Of a DNA stretch of 64,000 bases, positions 34,269 to 45,600 are shown piece by piece. The first letter of the stretch is position 1. Every line of letters begins with the position of its first letter. This DNA is from Glycine soja (taxonomy: Eukaryota > Streptophyta > Magnoliopsida > Fabales > Fabaceae). Position numbers and translations under genes: made by a program. Below the pieces are notes generated by a model. The model searched no databases and had not been told where the DNA came from. It saw only the letters and a program-made list of their open reading frames with translations. The stretch lies in assembly GCF_004193775.1 (NCBI RefSeq), contig NC_041021.1, forward strand, positions 36,405,718 to 36,469,717. The letters run 5' to 3'.

Positions 34269-34603
34269 CTATATAAGAAACAGTTGAAATTAATCAGTGA
34301 TGCTCTAAACAAAAGTAGCCTTAATATAATCGATATGTGAAATAAATAAGTTGAACGACTAATTTGGAATGAAAAATGGTTGGAGGAAATTTTCAGGGGA
34401 GAAATTAGAGAATGAAAATAATTTTTTACCCTTTATAATATCTAAGAATAGTTGGATTAATTAGCCAAATTTTCCCTTAGTGATGTGCCAGAAAATGTCA
34501 TCCATACCATAAAACTTACACATGTGAGATAATTGCAACCTACCTCATCAAGTATATTATAATGTTATCAGTAGGCGAAAAAGAAAGTGGGTGACAACAC
34601 CAG
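34269..34603. other. Intergenic, 3' flank of the complex I-like gene
   Basis: It presumably contains the 3' untranslated region of the minus-strand gene that ends at 34604. No coding sequence is seen. Confidence 0.5.
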
Positions 34604-36134
34604 TTAGTTTTTATTGTCATAAGCAGCTATATTCTGGGGCTCACATTCAGGACTAAACAAACGAACCAGCAAAGCCGTGCCTGAGCTCGCAGTTACAGCT
34701 CCACATGCTGCCCAACGAAGACTCCTAGGATTTGTAATTCGAGGACCTGCATAACCAACAAAGATTGAGAGAATACATAAGGATGAATTACAGTCAGAAT
34801 TTTTTACACTGTTTAAAACCTCATAAAATCATCTCAAGAGAGAAACTCCATCACAAGAAACAAGTATGAAGGCTTTGTTCTAAATAAGAAGCACGCTCCC
34901 CTCCTTATTAATCTGGCCACTCTGTTACACTGAAATAACTGAATGAACAAAAAGAACAAGCTTGACTAGTTTAAAAAGCTGCTCATACTTTCACCTAAAA
35001 AAAAAGCTGCTAATATCAAGAAAAGAGTACTGACTACTCACTTAGTTCAGTTAAAGTGAAATAACTAAGTAGACTTTATAATACTAAAGACTAGACTAGA
35101 AAGCTGCAATAGTCACGTTGGCTCACAGTTGTGTTGAGACATCACATATTACAGAAATATCATAGGAGATACGATACATATTTGATTTAGTTGACTTAGT
35201 TCCTATATATATCACAGATTAGATCGCCTATTTTTAGGATATTTACTGTACATTTTCTAATTAGGATCTTAAATGTCCTATATATTTTTTATAGAAAACA
35301 AAAAATGAAAAATTACTCGATATTTGACATTTTACATTTTGATTAATGCAATGTGGATATATCTTCCGGATAAAAAAAGAAGTCATTTCATTGTTTTTCA
35401 TTCTTGGTAAAACAGAGAAAAAAAATTGTTGTTTATTTAGTTCCATCCTTTTTTATATATTTGGCTTCTTCAAGTATCTAACTATCTATATGTTTTGACT
35501 AGGGCATGGCCCAACAAGGAATTGTCCACATTGGTGACTAAAGATAAACATAAAGATGTTATCTAAACCCTAAACTTAGCCGCTTCAAGGCATGTTATCT
35601 CTCTGTTACTCATCTCTTGACTCTGACCTACTACTGACTTGAGTGTTAAAGTCTTTGTAAGTTACAACCCACAGCCCCACAATTGTGGAGCATGGAAGAC
35701 CAACCTTCTACTTTGAGGCTGTGAGGTACTGAGGTACATGATCAATTTCTCTTGGGCTTTTGAAGGTTAATCTATCAGGAATCTACATATTTATTTTACA
35801 ACCTTTTTCCTCAGGTCTCAACTAGTTGACTTAGAGATTCAGAAAAACATTAAAACTGTCAATAGAAAGCTCCAGAAATGCTGGATTTACTTTAATTGCC
35901 ATGCACAGGAAAGCAATGTTGTCAGCAATTCAGTCACAAAGTTCAGATAGAACAAGAAAGAAGTGAGGGAAAAAGGTAGCACAAACCATAGTGCATTCGG
36001 CAAAGGACCCAAAATCCTAATGCTCCACCAACACTAAAGATTGCAGCTGTGTGCCTCATTAGCCTGGAACAAGGTTTTGCATCAGACCTCATGACCTCAC
36101 CATCAGAATAGCCTAAGAAACGCCTCAGCGACAT
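34604..36134 (-). CDS. Small membrane protein, probable plant-specific complex I subunit
   Basis: Two coding exons, 36134-35987 and 34746-34604, are joined by a 1240-bp intron with GT donor and AG acceptor, splitting a Gly codon. The product is 96 residues with no stop or frameshift. It starts MSLRRFLGYSDGEVMRSDAK. A hydrophobic stretch, AAIFSVGGALGFWVLCRMHY, probably crosses the membrane; a second, AACGAVTASSGTALLVRLF, follows. The C-terminus reads ECEPQNIAAYDNKN. I recognise this as a conserved short plant protein like the Arabidopsis complex I subunit often called P1, in the mitochondrial inner membrane; the name is from memory. The chosen ATG lies seven codons inside a longer open frame, and a CAG acceptor just upstream suggests a 5' untranslated intron. 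It is the only intact-looking host gene here. Confidence 0.75.
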
Positions 36135-37339
36135 TGTGTTATCTACCTGACACAAATATCCCTTGGTAGTTAACAGCTAATGCCTCAACATACTGTTCAA
36201 GAATGCATAAGAAAGTTGTGCACTAGAATGGCTCTAACTTTAATATAACAGTAAATATCAGAAAGTCATTTTGCATCAGTGTGCCTGAGATTGCAATTGA
36301 GAGATGGCAATTATAAACTTAAAAGAGGTTGATTTAAAATGAAAATCAAGCAGAATAAAAGAAATAATCATTGTAAGGGCAGAACAGAATAAAGTTGATA
36401 CCTAATTGGCTAGTAGGATGGAATCAAGTATATGCAAGGAACAAAATATCTCCTGATGCTGCTGATATTGCATGTTGTGGAAACTACTTTGAATTTTTTT
36501 AGTAAAACTATCCCTATGATAGTTTTTAATTCTGCAATAAACTGTATAAAAATAGCCACACAATATAAAATGTTATGCACTTTAAGAATCAAAATTGACA
36601 AAGACAAGCTTCATTATCACAAAGTTAATGCAGCAGCAGAAGCTATAAGGTCATATTGCAGCAGGGTGGGGTAGCTATATACACTACCTATTAAACAGCT
36701 TTATCTCATTTCTTTCAAAAGTCAAATTCAGAGAAGTCACATTTCAGACCGTGGAGGTATTGTCTCATAATAAAAACTAGGATTTAGGTCCTGTTTTGAT
36801 AATATTTTCCATAAGCCCTATAAGGAAAAGAAAATAGAACGGAAAAATGAAATAAACTTCTTTTATAAGCTAAAAATAACTCATAAGTTAAAATTAGGTT
36901 TTGGTGAAACTAATATAAGAGAATTTCTACAAATTAACTTATGCATACACTAATTTTAGCTTATAGGAGAAGTTTATTTCCTTTTTCTTATTTTATTCTC
37001 CTATAAGTGCTGATGAAGAAGTTTATCTAATCAATATAGACACTTCTATCCAAGCAAAGTAGAAAAATGAAAAGAAACAAGACTTCCTAATAACAAAAGT
37101 AACATGATCAGAACAGAAGCCTCTGTATCATTAAGATTCCAAGTATTCTACACCAATTATTCATTAACAAGGAACAGAAGTGACCAATATATCATCTCTC
37201 GACCCAGTCTAACTGCACTGTCCCCATTGGGTGATGTCAATGAATCAAGATGTGAAAGCAATTTGTTTGAAGATTTTGCATATTAAAATGATTTTAAGAG
37301 AGTTTTATTTCTAAAGAAATGGTGGATGTAGAAAATCAA
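36135..37339. other. Probable 5' leader/promoter side of the complex I-like gene
   Basis: Upstream of the minus-strand start codon. A 3' splice site (TGTGTCAG before GTAGATAACACA) precedes the ATG, so one or more untranslated exons likely lie here, but I could not place them. A MITE-like AT-rich block (36790-37010) shows TAAACTTCTTTTATAAGCTAAAA on one side and its inverted relative TTTTAGCTTATAGGAGAAGTTTA on the other. Confidence 0.45.
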
Positions 37340-37675
37340 ACTGAAATATAAAAGCTACAAAAGATTATCAAAGTTAAGGAAGATTAAATCTATCTTTGTA
37401 ATTTTTTATGATTTGATAAGTATTTTCAATTTTAAATTTGTTCAAATGCAAGGTTATTTGTATTGAATTTATTCACTTGAATGTATGTATTATGCCTCAT
37501 ATTAAAATGATAAAGGTACAAAAGATTATCAAAGTTGAGGAAGATTAAATTTATCTTTTGTAATTTCTCATGGTTTGATATTTAAGTATTTTCAATTTTG
37601 AATTTGTTAAAATGCAAGGTTATTTGTATGGATTTTTTTTCAATTGAATATATATATTATGTCTCTAAATTTAAA
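37340..37675. repeat. 161-bp tandem duplication
   Basis: TACAAAAGATTATCAAAGTT occurs at 37356 and again at 37517. Downstream blocks GAGGAAGATTAAAT or AAGGAAGATTAAAT, AAGTATTTTCAATTTT and AATGCAAGGTTATTTGTAT follow at the same offset. Differences are scattered, so it is older than the 291-bp duplication at the window start. Confidence 0.85.
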
Positions 37676-37954
37676 TAGATTCAAATTATACTATAATGAT
37701 GTCTTTAAGTTTCCAATGCATTTACTTTTAATATATATTATTTCTTTAAAACAAAACATTAACATTTAAATTTATTTTCTCAACGAAACTTATTTTGATG
37801 AGATTCTTAAACATATGTAATACATTGTATAAAGAAAAACTCAATGCGTCCATCTTAAGAAAAAAGAAGAAAAAAAATCATTTCTTTTATTATTAGTCAC
37901 TCTTAAGTAAAATAAAAAATATTAATGTTTCGTTGAGGGAAAAAAAAGGCATTA

Positions 37955-39238
37955 ATGGGGGCAAGAGCGAAACGGGGGCGAGGGCGGCCACACTTGGTGC
38001 CCCAGTCGCCGGTAACTCATCTTCCACCACCGGAATCATCAATGGAGGAAACTCTAGTTCGATTAGATGATCGAATTACTGAAGATCTGAATGTGAATGC
38101 TGAAGAATTTGAGGAGGAAAGAGATGTAGAAGTCGAAGATGCGGAAACCCTAGAATCAATTGATAATCGTCCTGTATCACCAAAAGCTGAAATCAAACCT
38201 ATGGATCCACCAAAGCTATGGGTGGATGTTGTTAGTGACAATCGTAACCCTTCAAAAGGGTTATCTAAGGAGTATGTTGCTCCTAATGTGGTTAATGGCG
38301 AAGTGGAGATTGAGATTGAAGAGGATGATATAGCCACTGAGATGAAGTTTTGGGAGACGGCACTAATTCTGTATGCTTTGGGTGAAGATCTTAGTATGAA
38401 TGTTGTGAAAAGCTACATGGTGAAGATGTGGAATTTCGTTAAACTCCCAGAGATGTATTACCATGACGATGGCTATTTCATCCTGAGATTCAATTCACAT
38501 GATGACATGGATGCTGTTTTGATGAAGGGCCCCTACACAATAAGAAATGTGCCATTGTTGCTGAAGGAGTGGAAGCCAGACTTCAACTTGCAAAGAGACA
38601 TGCTGCGAACACTACCTCTTTGGGTCAAGTTGCCGAAGCTACCATTACATCTGTGGGGAGTTGAGAGTTTGAATAAGATTGGAAGTGCCATAGGTGTGCC
38701 TTTGGTAACAGATGAGTGCACTGCTAGTAAAATTAGAGTGTCTTATGCTCGTATTCTTGTAGAAGTTGACATTACAAAGACCCTGGTGAAAGAAGTTACC
38801 ATCAAAGACTATGAAGGTAGGAAGATATCACAGGGTGTAGAGTATGAGTGGAGGCCATTATATTGTGAGAAATGTCATAAACTGGGTCATCAATGCAAAA
38901 AGAATGGTATTAAAAAGGAGAAGCAATGGAAGCCTAAGACAAAACCACCTGATGAAACAGTGGTGGCTAATGTTACTGCACCACCAGATGTTCATACTAG
39001 TCATGAAGTCATAAACGAAACAGGGGTGACAAATGCTGTTGTGACACCAAAAGAAGACCAATTGAAGATAAATGAGGAGGACAAAGGAGACATTTGGACA
39101 AGGGTTAGCAAGCCAACTAGAGACAGAGGTAAGAGGAAGATTTATACTGGATCTACTTCTGATGTTAATTGTATGAATGGGTTTGAGGCACTTAGGGTTT
39201 TGAATGACTCTACAGTGGCCCCTGATAGGGGTCCATGA
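37955..39238 (+). CDS. LINE ORF1, RNA-binding gag-like protein
   Basis: An open frame of 427 residues, unbroken. The N-terminus MGARAKRGRGRPHL is basic with a GRGRP AT-hook-like patch. An acidic, low-complexity stretch follows (about residues 30-130). Residues 130-290 form the DUF4283 domain typical of plant L1 ORF1 (for example FILRFNSHDDMDAVLMKGPY and LPLWVKLPKLPLHLWG). A CCHC-type knuckle, CEKCHKLGHQC, lies near residue 308. The protein presumably coats LINE RNA. Its stop TGA overlaps the ORF2 start in ATGA, so translation of ORF2 may be coupled. Intact despite the broken ORF2. Confidence 0.85.
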   Translation: MGARAKRGRGRPHLVPQSPVTHLPPPESSMEETLVRLDDRITEDLNVNAEEFEEERDVEVEDAETLESIDNRPVSPKAEIKPMDPPKLWVDVVSDNRNPSKGLSKEYVAPNVVNGEVEIEIEEDDIATEMKFWETALILYALGEDLSMNVVKSYMVKMWNFVKLPEMYYHDDGYFILRFNSHDDMDAVLMKGPYTIRNVPLLLKEWKPDFNLQRDMLRTLPLWVKLPKLPLHLWGVESLNKIGSAIGVPLVTDECTASKIRVSYARILVEVDITKTLVKEVTIKDYEGRKISQGVEYEWRPLYCEKCHKLGHQCKKNGIKKEKQWKPKTKPPDETVVANVTAPPDVHTSHEVINETGVTNAVVTPKEDQLKINEEDKGDIWTRVSKPTRDRGKRKIYTGSTSDVNCMNGFEALRVLNDSTVAPDRGP

Positions 39239-40057
39239 TAATCTCATGGAATGTCAGGGGGTTAAATAAATCAGGTAAGCTTCGAGAGATTAGCTCATGT
39301 CTCTCCAATTTAAAGTCTGATATTATGATATTACTGGAAACTAGAGTTAAGGAGACTAAGGCTAGTAGCACAAGAGAAAAGCTTAATTTGCATAACAACT
39401 ATATTGATAACTATCAGTCTCATGCTAATGGTAGAATCTGGGTGTCTTGGGATGATATGAAACTGACTGTGCAACAAATTAGTAACACAGATCAATTTAT
39501 TCATTGTGGCATCTATGATAATATGGGAAAGTTCAAATACTGGTTGACTGCAATATATGCTCAAAACCAATTAGAACACAAAAGAGTGTTATGGAAAGAT
39601 CTGGAGCATTTGCATAGTACTATTCAGGGTCCATGGTGTGTCATTGGGGATTTTAACAATGTGGCCAGTGCTAATGATAGAATTGGCGGCAGGATGGTTA
39701 CTGAAAATGAGTATATTGATTTACAAGAGATGATGAATGTTGCTGGCTTGAGTGAAATGGAAAGTATAGGAGATTATTTTACTTGGAGCAATAAACATAA
39801 TGTGGGAACTATCTACTCTAAGATTGATAGAGTATTGGGGAACGTGCAATGGTTTCAAGACCGTTTGGATTGCCACCTGAAAATTCTACCTCCTAGTGTT
39901 TCAGATCATGCTCTGTTATGTGTGGAATGTAAGATGCAGCCCAAGAATAAAACCAGAAGATTCAAGTTTTATAATTGTATGGTTGATATGATAGGTTATG
40001 AGGAAGTGGTTTAGAATAGTTGGAATAGGCCTATAAGAGGTACTCCTATGCATGTTC

Positions 40058-40998
40058 TGTAACAGCCGTAACTTTTCGTAAATTTTAATAAGTAATTAAG
40101 AAATTAATAAATAAATAAGTAAAAAAAATAAAAAAAAAATTATTAGATCATAAATTCCAACTATATAAGCCAAATGTTAACCTAGAACAGCTTTTTATAA
40201 AACACATTTTGTTCCTTTCTTCTTTTCTGACACACAAGAACCCTAACAGAGCAACCAGAGGAGGAGCTCTAGAGAGCACCAGAGACGCCACAATTGCTAA
40301 CAAAGAACATTTAAGCGACTACATCAAGGTAAATGATGAGTTACTCACGCTTGGGGATTAGAATGAACATGTGTAGGGATCCCTAGAGGATCAATTTTTG
40401 GGTTATTTTGTGGTGTTTATGAAGTTTAATTGTGTTTTCATGTTTAACCGCGAATTGAGTGTGTTTGATGAACCAATTGGTGTTCTGTTGCGAGTTTGTT
40501 GTAGAATTAATGTGTTCCTATGTTAGGTGTGTACCTTAGGAATTAGAATTCTTTATAATTAGCATAAAAATTGTGTGGTGGTGATTTTGTTTATACCAGA
40601 TATGTTGACCTTTCAATCTTGTTCTTTTTATTTTTTTTTTCACACCGCAGTGTATACGTGTACATATATATTAATACTGTTTTTTTACAAACTTTATATT
40701 TTATTTCACGTGGATGATTTCTCGTCATGAAATTCATATGTGTAGGGATTGTTGGATAATTGAATTGGCTAAAATCATTTAAAGAAATTAACTAAAGTTG
40801 TATTCACATTGTAATTAGACATTTTCTTGATGTTGGTAACTTAGTTGAAATATATTTAGAATATAGGTATACGTGTTGTTCATATAAATCAATATGAGTA
40901 TATATTTTATTGTTATATATAATTTGTATTTACTCAATGATATATTTGATATTATTGTGATTATTTTATATTAATATATACTTAATACTTTTTATATG

Positions 40999-41036
<38 letters not shown>

Positions 41037-42450
41037 AATATAATATACTTATATATATATTTTACGTGTATTTTATAGTTATTTATTTATAAGCCTTGAA
41101 GTTAAATATTGTATGTTATTATTATTATGATACATTGTTATTTAATTGTTGAGTATATTTTGTAATTAGTTAAAGTGTGGAATGTTAAACTGTAGACATG
41201 AAATATGGTTGTGAATGAGTGTGTGATTGATATTTGTAGTGATATTACTTGTCATGTGAGCTATGAGTTATACAGTAACCCGACCAGTGTTTACCTTGAG
41301 AGAACTTTTATGCGCAGTGTTAAAGGAAATTGTAGGATTCTTAGTTAGGATCCTGAAGGGTTAAATTATAGCGCAATTTGTTAAATATGTTTGAAATATA
41401 AGAGTGAGGTCATGGGTATTATATAACTCATAAACAGTGTCTGCGTGCAAAAAAAAAATATTTTAGGGGTTGGACCTGAATCAGGAAGGTGAGGCCCAAA
41501 CGAATTCTTCGGAGTCTAGGCCTTGGGGGTAAATATACTCGATTTAAGTGCTCCTTTAAGCCCATGTTGATCCCATGTGGTTGGGGCATTCTCGCAAAAC
41601 AGAGTAACCCTGACTGGTCACCTTATGATGTTACTTAGTGAGAGTGACCGAGTATACCCATTGTGTGGTGTGCTTTGTCATGTACTCCTAAGCGCCCCAG
41701 TGTTGTTTTTCACTGACATGGTACCACATTGCATATAGGTTTGAGTCTTAGTATAATTGTTGCATAACGCTTGTGTTTGAATTTCATTGAGTTAACAATT
41801 GTGGTTGATGTTATTTTATGGAGTGTGTAAACTTGAATGGGTGTGAATAATGTGTGCGATTTTGTGCAGTAATGTTATTTATATAAATTCAGCTTTAAGT
41901 ATTATATGTTTCACATGCTCTAATGTTTTATTATATACGAATGTGACAACTCAATCCCGATGTGTGTTTGTGTTTGGGCTGATTGCCACTTTATTTCAGG
42001 TGAGCCTTCATATGATGAGTCACATGCTAGAGATGGAGAGACTTAGTCTGTGATAGAGATATGCTCTGATAAGTGTGACATTGGGGCATAGGATTTTACT
42101 TCGCATATTATGATTTTCGCATGTTATGATTTCCTGAATGATATAATTGCGTTAAACTTTTCTATTTTAGTTTCTTTTTATTATATATTTAGAGTGGACG
42201 GCCTTGTTTTGAGCCGGGATAATCTTATCTTTTATTAAAAAAAAAATTCTATTATGTTTTCACTAAGTGGATGTGAACCTTTATCCTTTTGAATTGATTT
42301 AAATTAAATGTGTTTAAAAAGAAAAATTATTAATTAATTTTGCATGTTTTTTTTCCTTCTTTTATTATTATGTGTTTATAATCTTTTAAATAAATTTTGT
42401 ATGATTTATTTAGTTAATTAGTTATAATTGTAAGGGTAGAGGGTGTCACA
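40058..42450 (+). repeat. 5' LTR of the chromovirus
   Basis: It contains a (TA)n tract at 41000-41035 and the family landmark ATGGTACCACATTGCATATA. It differs from the 3' LTR at scattered bases and small indels. ORF 41850-42053 within it is also present in the 3' LTR (48894-49097) and is not taken as a gene. Confidence 0.93.
41000..41035. repeat. (TA)n microsatellite in the 5' LTR
   Basis: An uninterrupted TA run; the same site in the 3' LTR (48038-48077) has a longer run, as expected for independent slippage after insertion. Confidence 0.9.
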
Positions 42451-42455
42451 TTTAG

Positions 42456-42467
42456 TGGTATCAGAGC
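42456..42467 (+). other. Primer-binding site, initiator tRNA-Met
   Basis: TGGTATCAGAGC begins five bases after the 5' LTR end and complements the 3' end of initiator methionine tRNA. Confidence 0.92.
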
Positions 42468-42622
42468 AGGTCGGACCTTTCGGCTATGTGTGTTATGAGC
42501 TTTATGTGTTTCCTTGTGTACTCTGATGTGTTATGTTTGTTTTGCTTGATTAGAGGTGTACTCTATTGTGTTGGTATATTTTTTTCTTTCAAAGTTTTGT
42601 TTCTTGCGTGACATAAGAAGTA

Positions 42623-45600
42623 ATGGCTGCGAGAAATGAGCAAGAACGACTTCTTACCGAGGCCTTGAACAACTTGGCGCAAGTTATGGCCAATCAGGGA
42701 GGCGGTGGAGGAGAACCTATGTACCATGGGTTAGATCGCTTTCAGAGGAACAACCCACCTACTTTCAAAAGGGGTTATGATCCTGAGGGTGTTGAGGCTT
42801 GGCTGAGGGAGATTGAGAAGATCTTCCGGGTGATGGAGTGTCAGGACCATCAGAAGGTGTTGTTTGCTACTCACATGCTAGCAGATGAGGCAGAGTACTT
42901 GTGGGAGAACACTCACCCACGTTTAGAGGGAGCAGGTGGTTTTGTTGTCCAATGAGAGACTTTCAGACAACTTTTTCTGGAGAAGTATTTTCCAGAAGAT
43001 GTGAAGAATAGGAAAGAGATGGAGTTTCTCGAGCTGAAACAGGAAAGTATGACGGTGGCAGAGTATGCGGCGAGGTTTGAGAACCTTGTAAGGTATTTTT
43101 CTCATTATCAGGGGGAAGCTGGGGAGAGGTCGAAATGCGTGAAATTTGTCAATGGCCTTCGACCAGAAGTAAAGATTATGGTAAATTATCACGGTATTCA
43201 CAACTTTGCACAGTTGACCAACATGTGTAGAATCTTTGATGAAGATCGGCGGGAGAAGGCTGCTTTTTACAGGAATGCCAATGCTAGTCATGGGAAAGAG
43301 AAGAAGCCTGACTCACAATCATGCTAAGTCATATTTTGCCCCTCCTGAGAAATATGGAAACCATTCTAGAGGACAGAGGACTAGTGGAGGACTTCAACCA
43401 GTTGGTGGGAGTTCTCAGCCAATTAACAGGGTGTCTCAGTCTGCGGGTAGAAGTAGTGGTGGTAGTGGTGCTCCTGCTATTGTTACTACACCACTCAGGT
43501 GTGGGAAGTGTGGTCGGCTTGGGCATATTGCTCGTGAGTGCACAGATAGAGAGGTGACTTGCTTTAACTGCCAAGGTAAGGGCCACCTCAGTACTAGTTG
43601 CCCATATCCAAGGAGGGAGAAGAGGAGTGAAAGTCTGAATAACCAGAGTGGACGACCAAGGACCACAGGGAGAGTGTTTGCTCTTAGTGGTGCTGATGAC
43701 GCACAGTCTGATGAACTCATCCAAGGTATGTGTTTCATAAGTCAAGTTCCCTTAGTTGTATTGTATGATTCAGGTACGACCCATTCATTTATTTCTCGTG
43801 TCTGTGTTGAAAAACTTGTCTTGCCTATGTCTTCCTTGAAATTTGACTTGATTGTGAATACACATACTAGTGGGTCTGTTTTAACTTCTGATGTGTGCTT
43901 GCAATGTCCTGTCTTAATTTCTGATAGATAGTTTCAAATTGATTTAGTTGTTTTACCTTTGAGTCAGATTGATGTTATTCTTGGTATGGACTGGTTATCT
44001 TCCAATCATGTCTTATTAAATTGTTTTGAGAAATTTGTTGTCTTTCCTAAGTCTGGTGTGAGTGAAGGTGATATGTTTTTGTCTGCTAACTAAGTTGAGG
44101 CATCTTTGAGGAAGGATGCACGGATATACATGATCTTAGCTAGTATGAGTGTCGAGACTACAAACCTTGTGAGTGATATACCTTTGGTGAGAGAGTTTCC
44201 AGAGGTGTTTGAGGAGGTGTCAGGATTATCACCAGAGAGAGAGGTCGAGTTCTCTATAGACCTAGTACCTGGTACTGGACCCATATCCATAGCACCTTAT
44301 AGGATGTCCCCTGTGGAGTTGAGTGAGCTTAAGAAACAGTTAGAGGAACTTTTAGAGAAACAATTTGTGAGGCCTAGTGTGTCACCCTAGGGAGCACCGG
44401 TGTTGTTAGTTAAGAAGAAGGATGGGACTATGAGGCTATGTGTAGATTATCGTCAGTTAAATAAGGTAACAATTAAGAATAGGTACCCTTTGCCTAGGAT
44501 AGATGACCTGATGGACCAATTAGTAGGGGCTTGTGTGTTCAGTAAGATAGATCTTAGATCAGGTTACCACCAAATTAGAGTAAAGCCTGAAGATGTTCCG
44601 AAGACTGCCTTTAGGACTCGTTACGGTCATTACGAGTACTTGGTTATGCCTTTTGGTGTGACCAACGCCCCTGGTGTGTTCATGGATTATATGAATAGGA
44701 TCTTTCACCCCTACCTAGATAGTTTTGTAGTGGTCTTCATAGATGATATCTTGGTGTATTCCAAGACTAGAGAGGAACATGAGGAGCATCTGAGAGTTGT
44801 GTTGCAAACCCTCAATGACAATAGACTGTATGCTAAGTTGTCCAAGTGTGATTTTTGGCTAGAGGAGGTGAGCTTCTTAGGGCACGTTATATCTAAGGGA
44901 GGGATAGCAGTAGATCCTTCCAAGGTAGAGGCGGTGATGAGTTGGGAGAGTCCTAAGTCAGTGTTTGAGATTAGGAGCTTTCTTGGCTTAGCAGGATACT
45001 ACCGTAGATTCATAAAGGTTTTTTCTAAGCTAGTCTTACCTTTGACTAAGCTTACTCGTAAGGGTCAAGTTTTTGTGTGGGATGCCCAATGTGAGAGTAG
45101 TTTCCGTACCCTTAAGGAAAGGTTGACCACTACACCAGTTTTAGTGTTACCTAACCCGAGTGAATCTTTTGTGGTGTATTGTGATGCGTCCAAGATGGGT
45201 TTGGGTGGAGTGCTTATGCAACGGGGACAGGTAGTTGCCTATGCTTCTCGACAGCTTAAGATACATGAAAGGAATTATCCCACACACGATCTTGAGTTAG
45301 CAGCCGTAGTTTTTGCTCTTAAGCTTTGGAGGCATTACCTTTATGGATCTAAATTTGAGGTGTTTAGTGACCATAAGAGCCTTAGATATTTGTTTGATCA
45401 AAAAGAGCATAACATGAGGCAAAGGAGATGGTTAGAGTTCCTTAAGGATTACGATTTTGAGCTTAGCTTTCACCCAGGTAAAGCAAATGTAGTAGCGGAT
45501 GCCTTAAGTAGGAAATCCCTTCAAATGTCTGCTTTGATGGTTAGAGAGTTGGACCTCTTAAAGCAGTTTAGAGACATGAGTTTGGCATGTGAGATCACCT

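Noticed and set aside
37104..37286. Plus-strand ORF ending SNLFEDFAY
   Set aside because: No recognisable family, no splice or promoter support; likely chance.
41850..42053. LTR ORF of 67 residues, repeated at 48894-49097
   Set aside because: It is duplicated only because both LTRs carry it; no domain and no start context.
43329..43745. Minus-strand ORF of 138 residues
   Set aside because: Shadow of the gag zinc-knuckle region.
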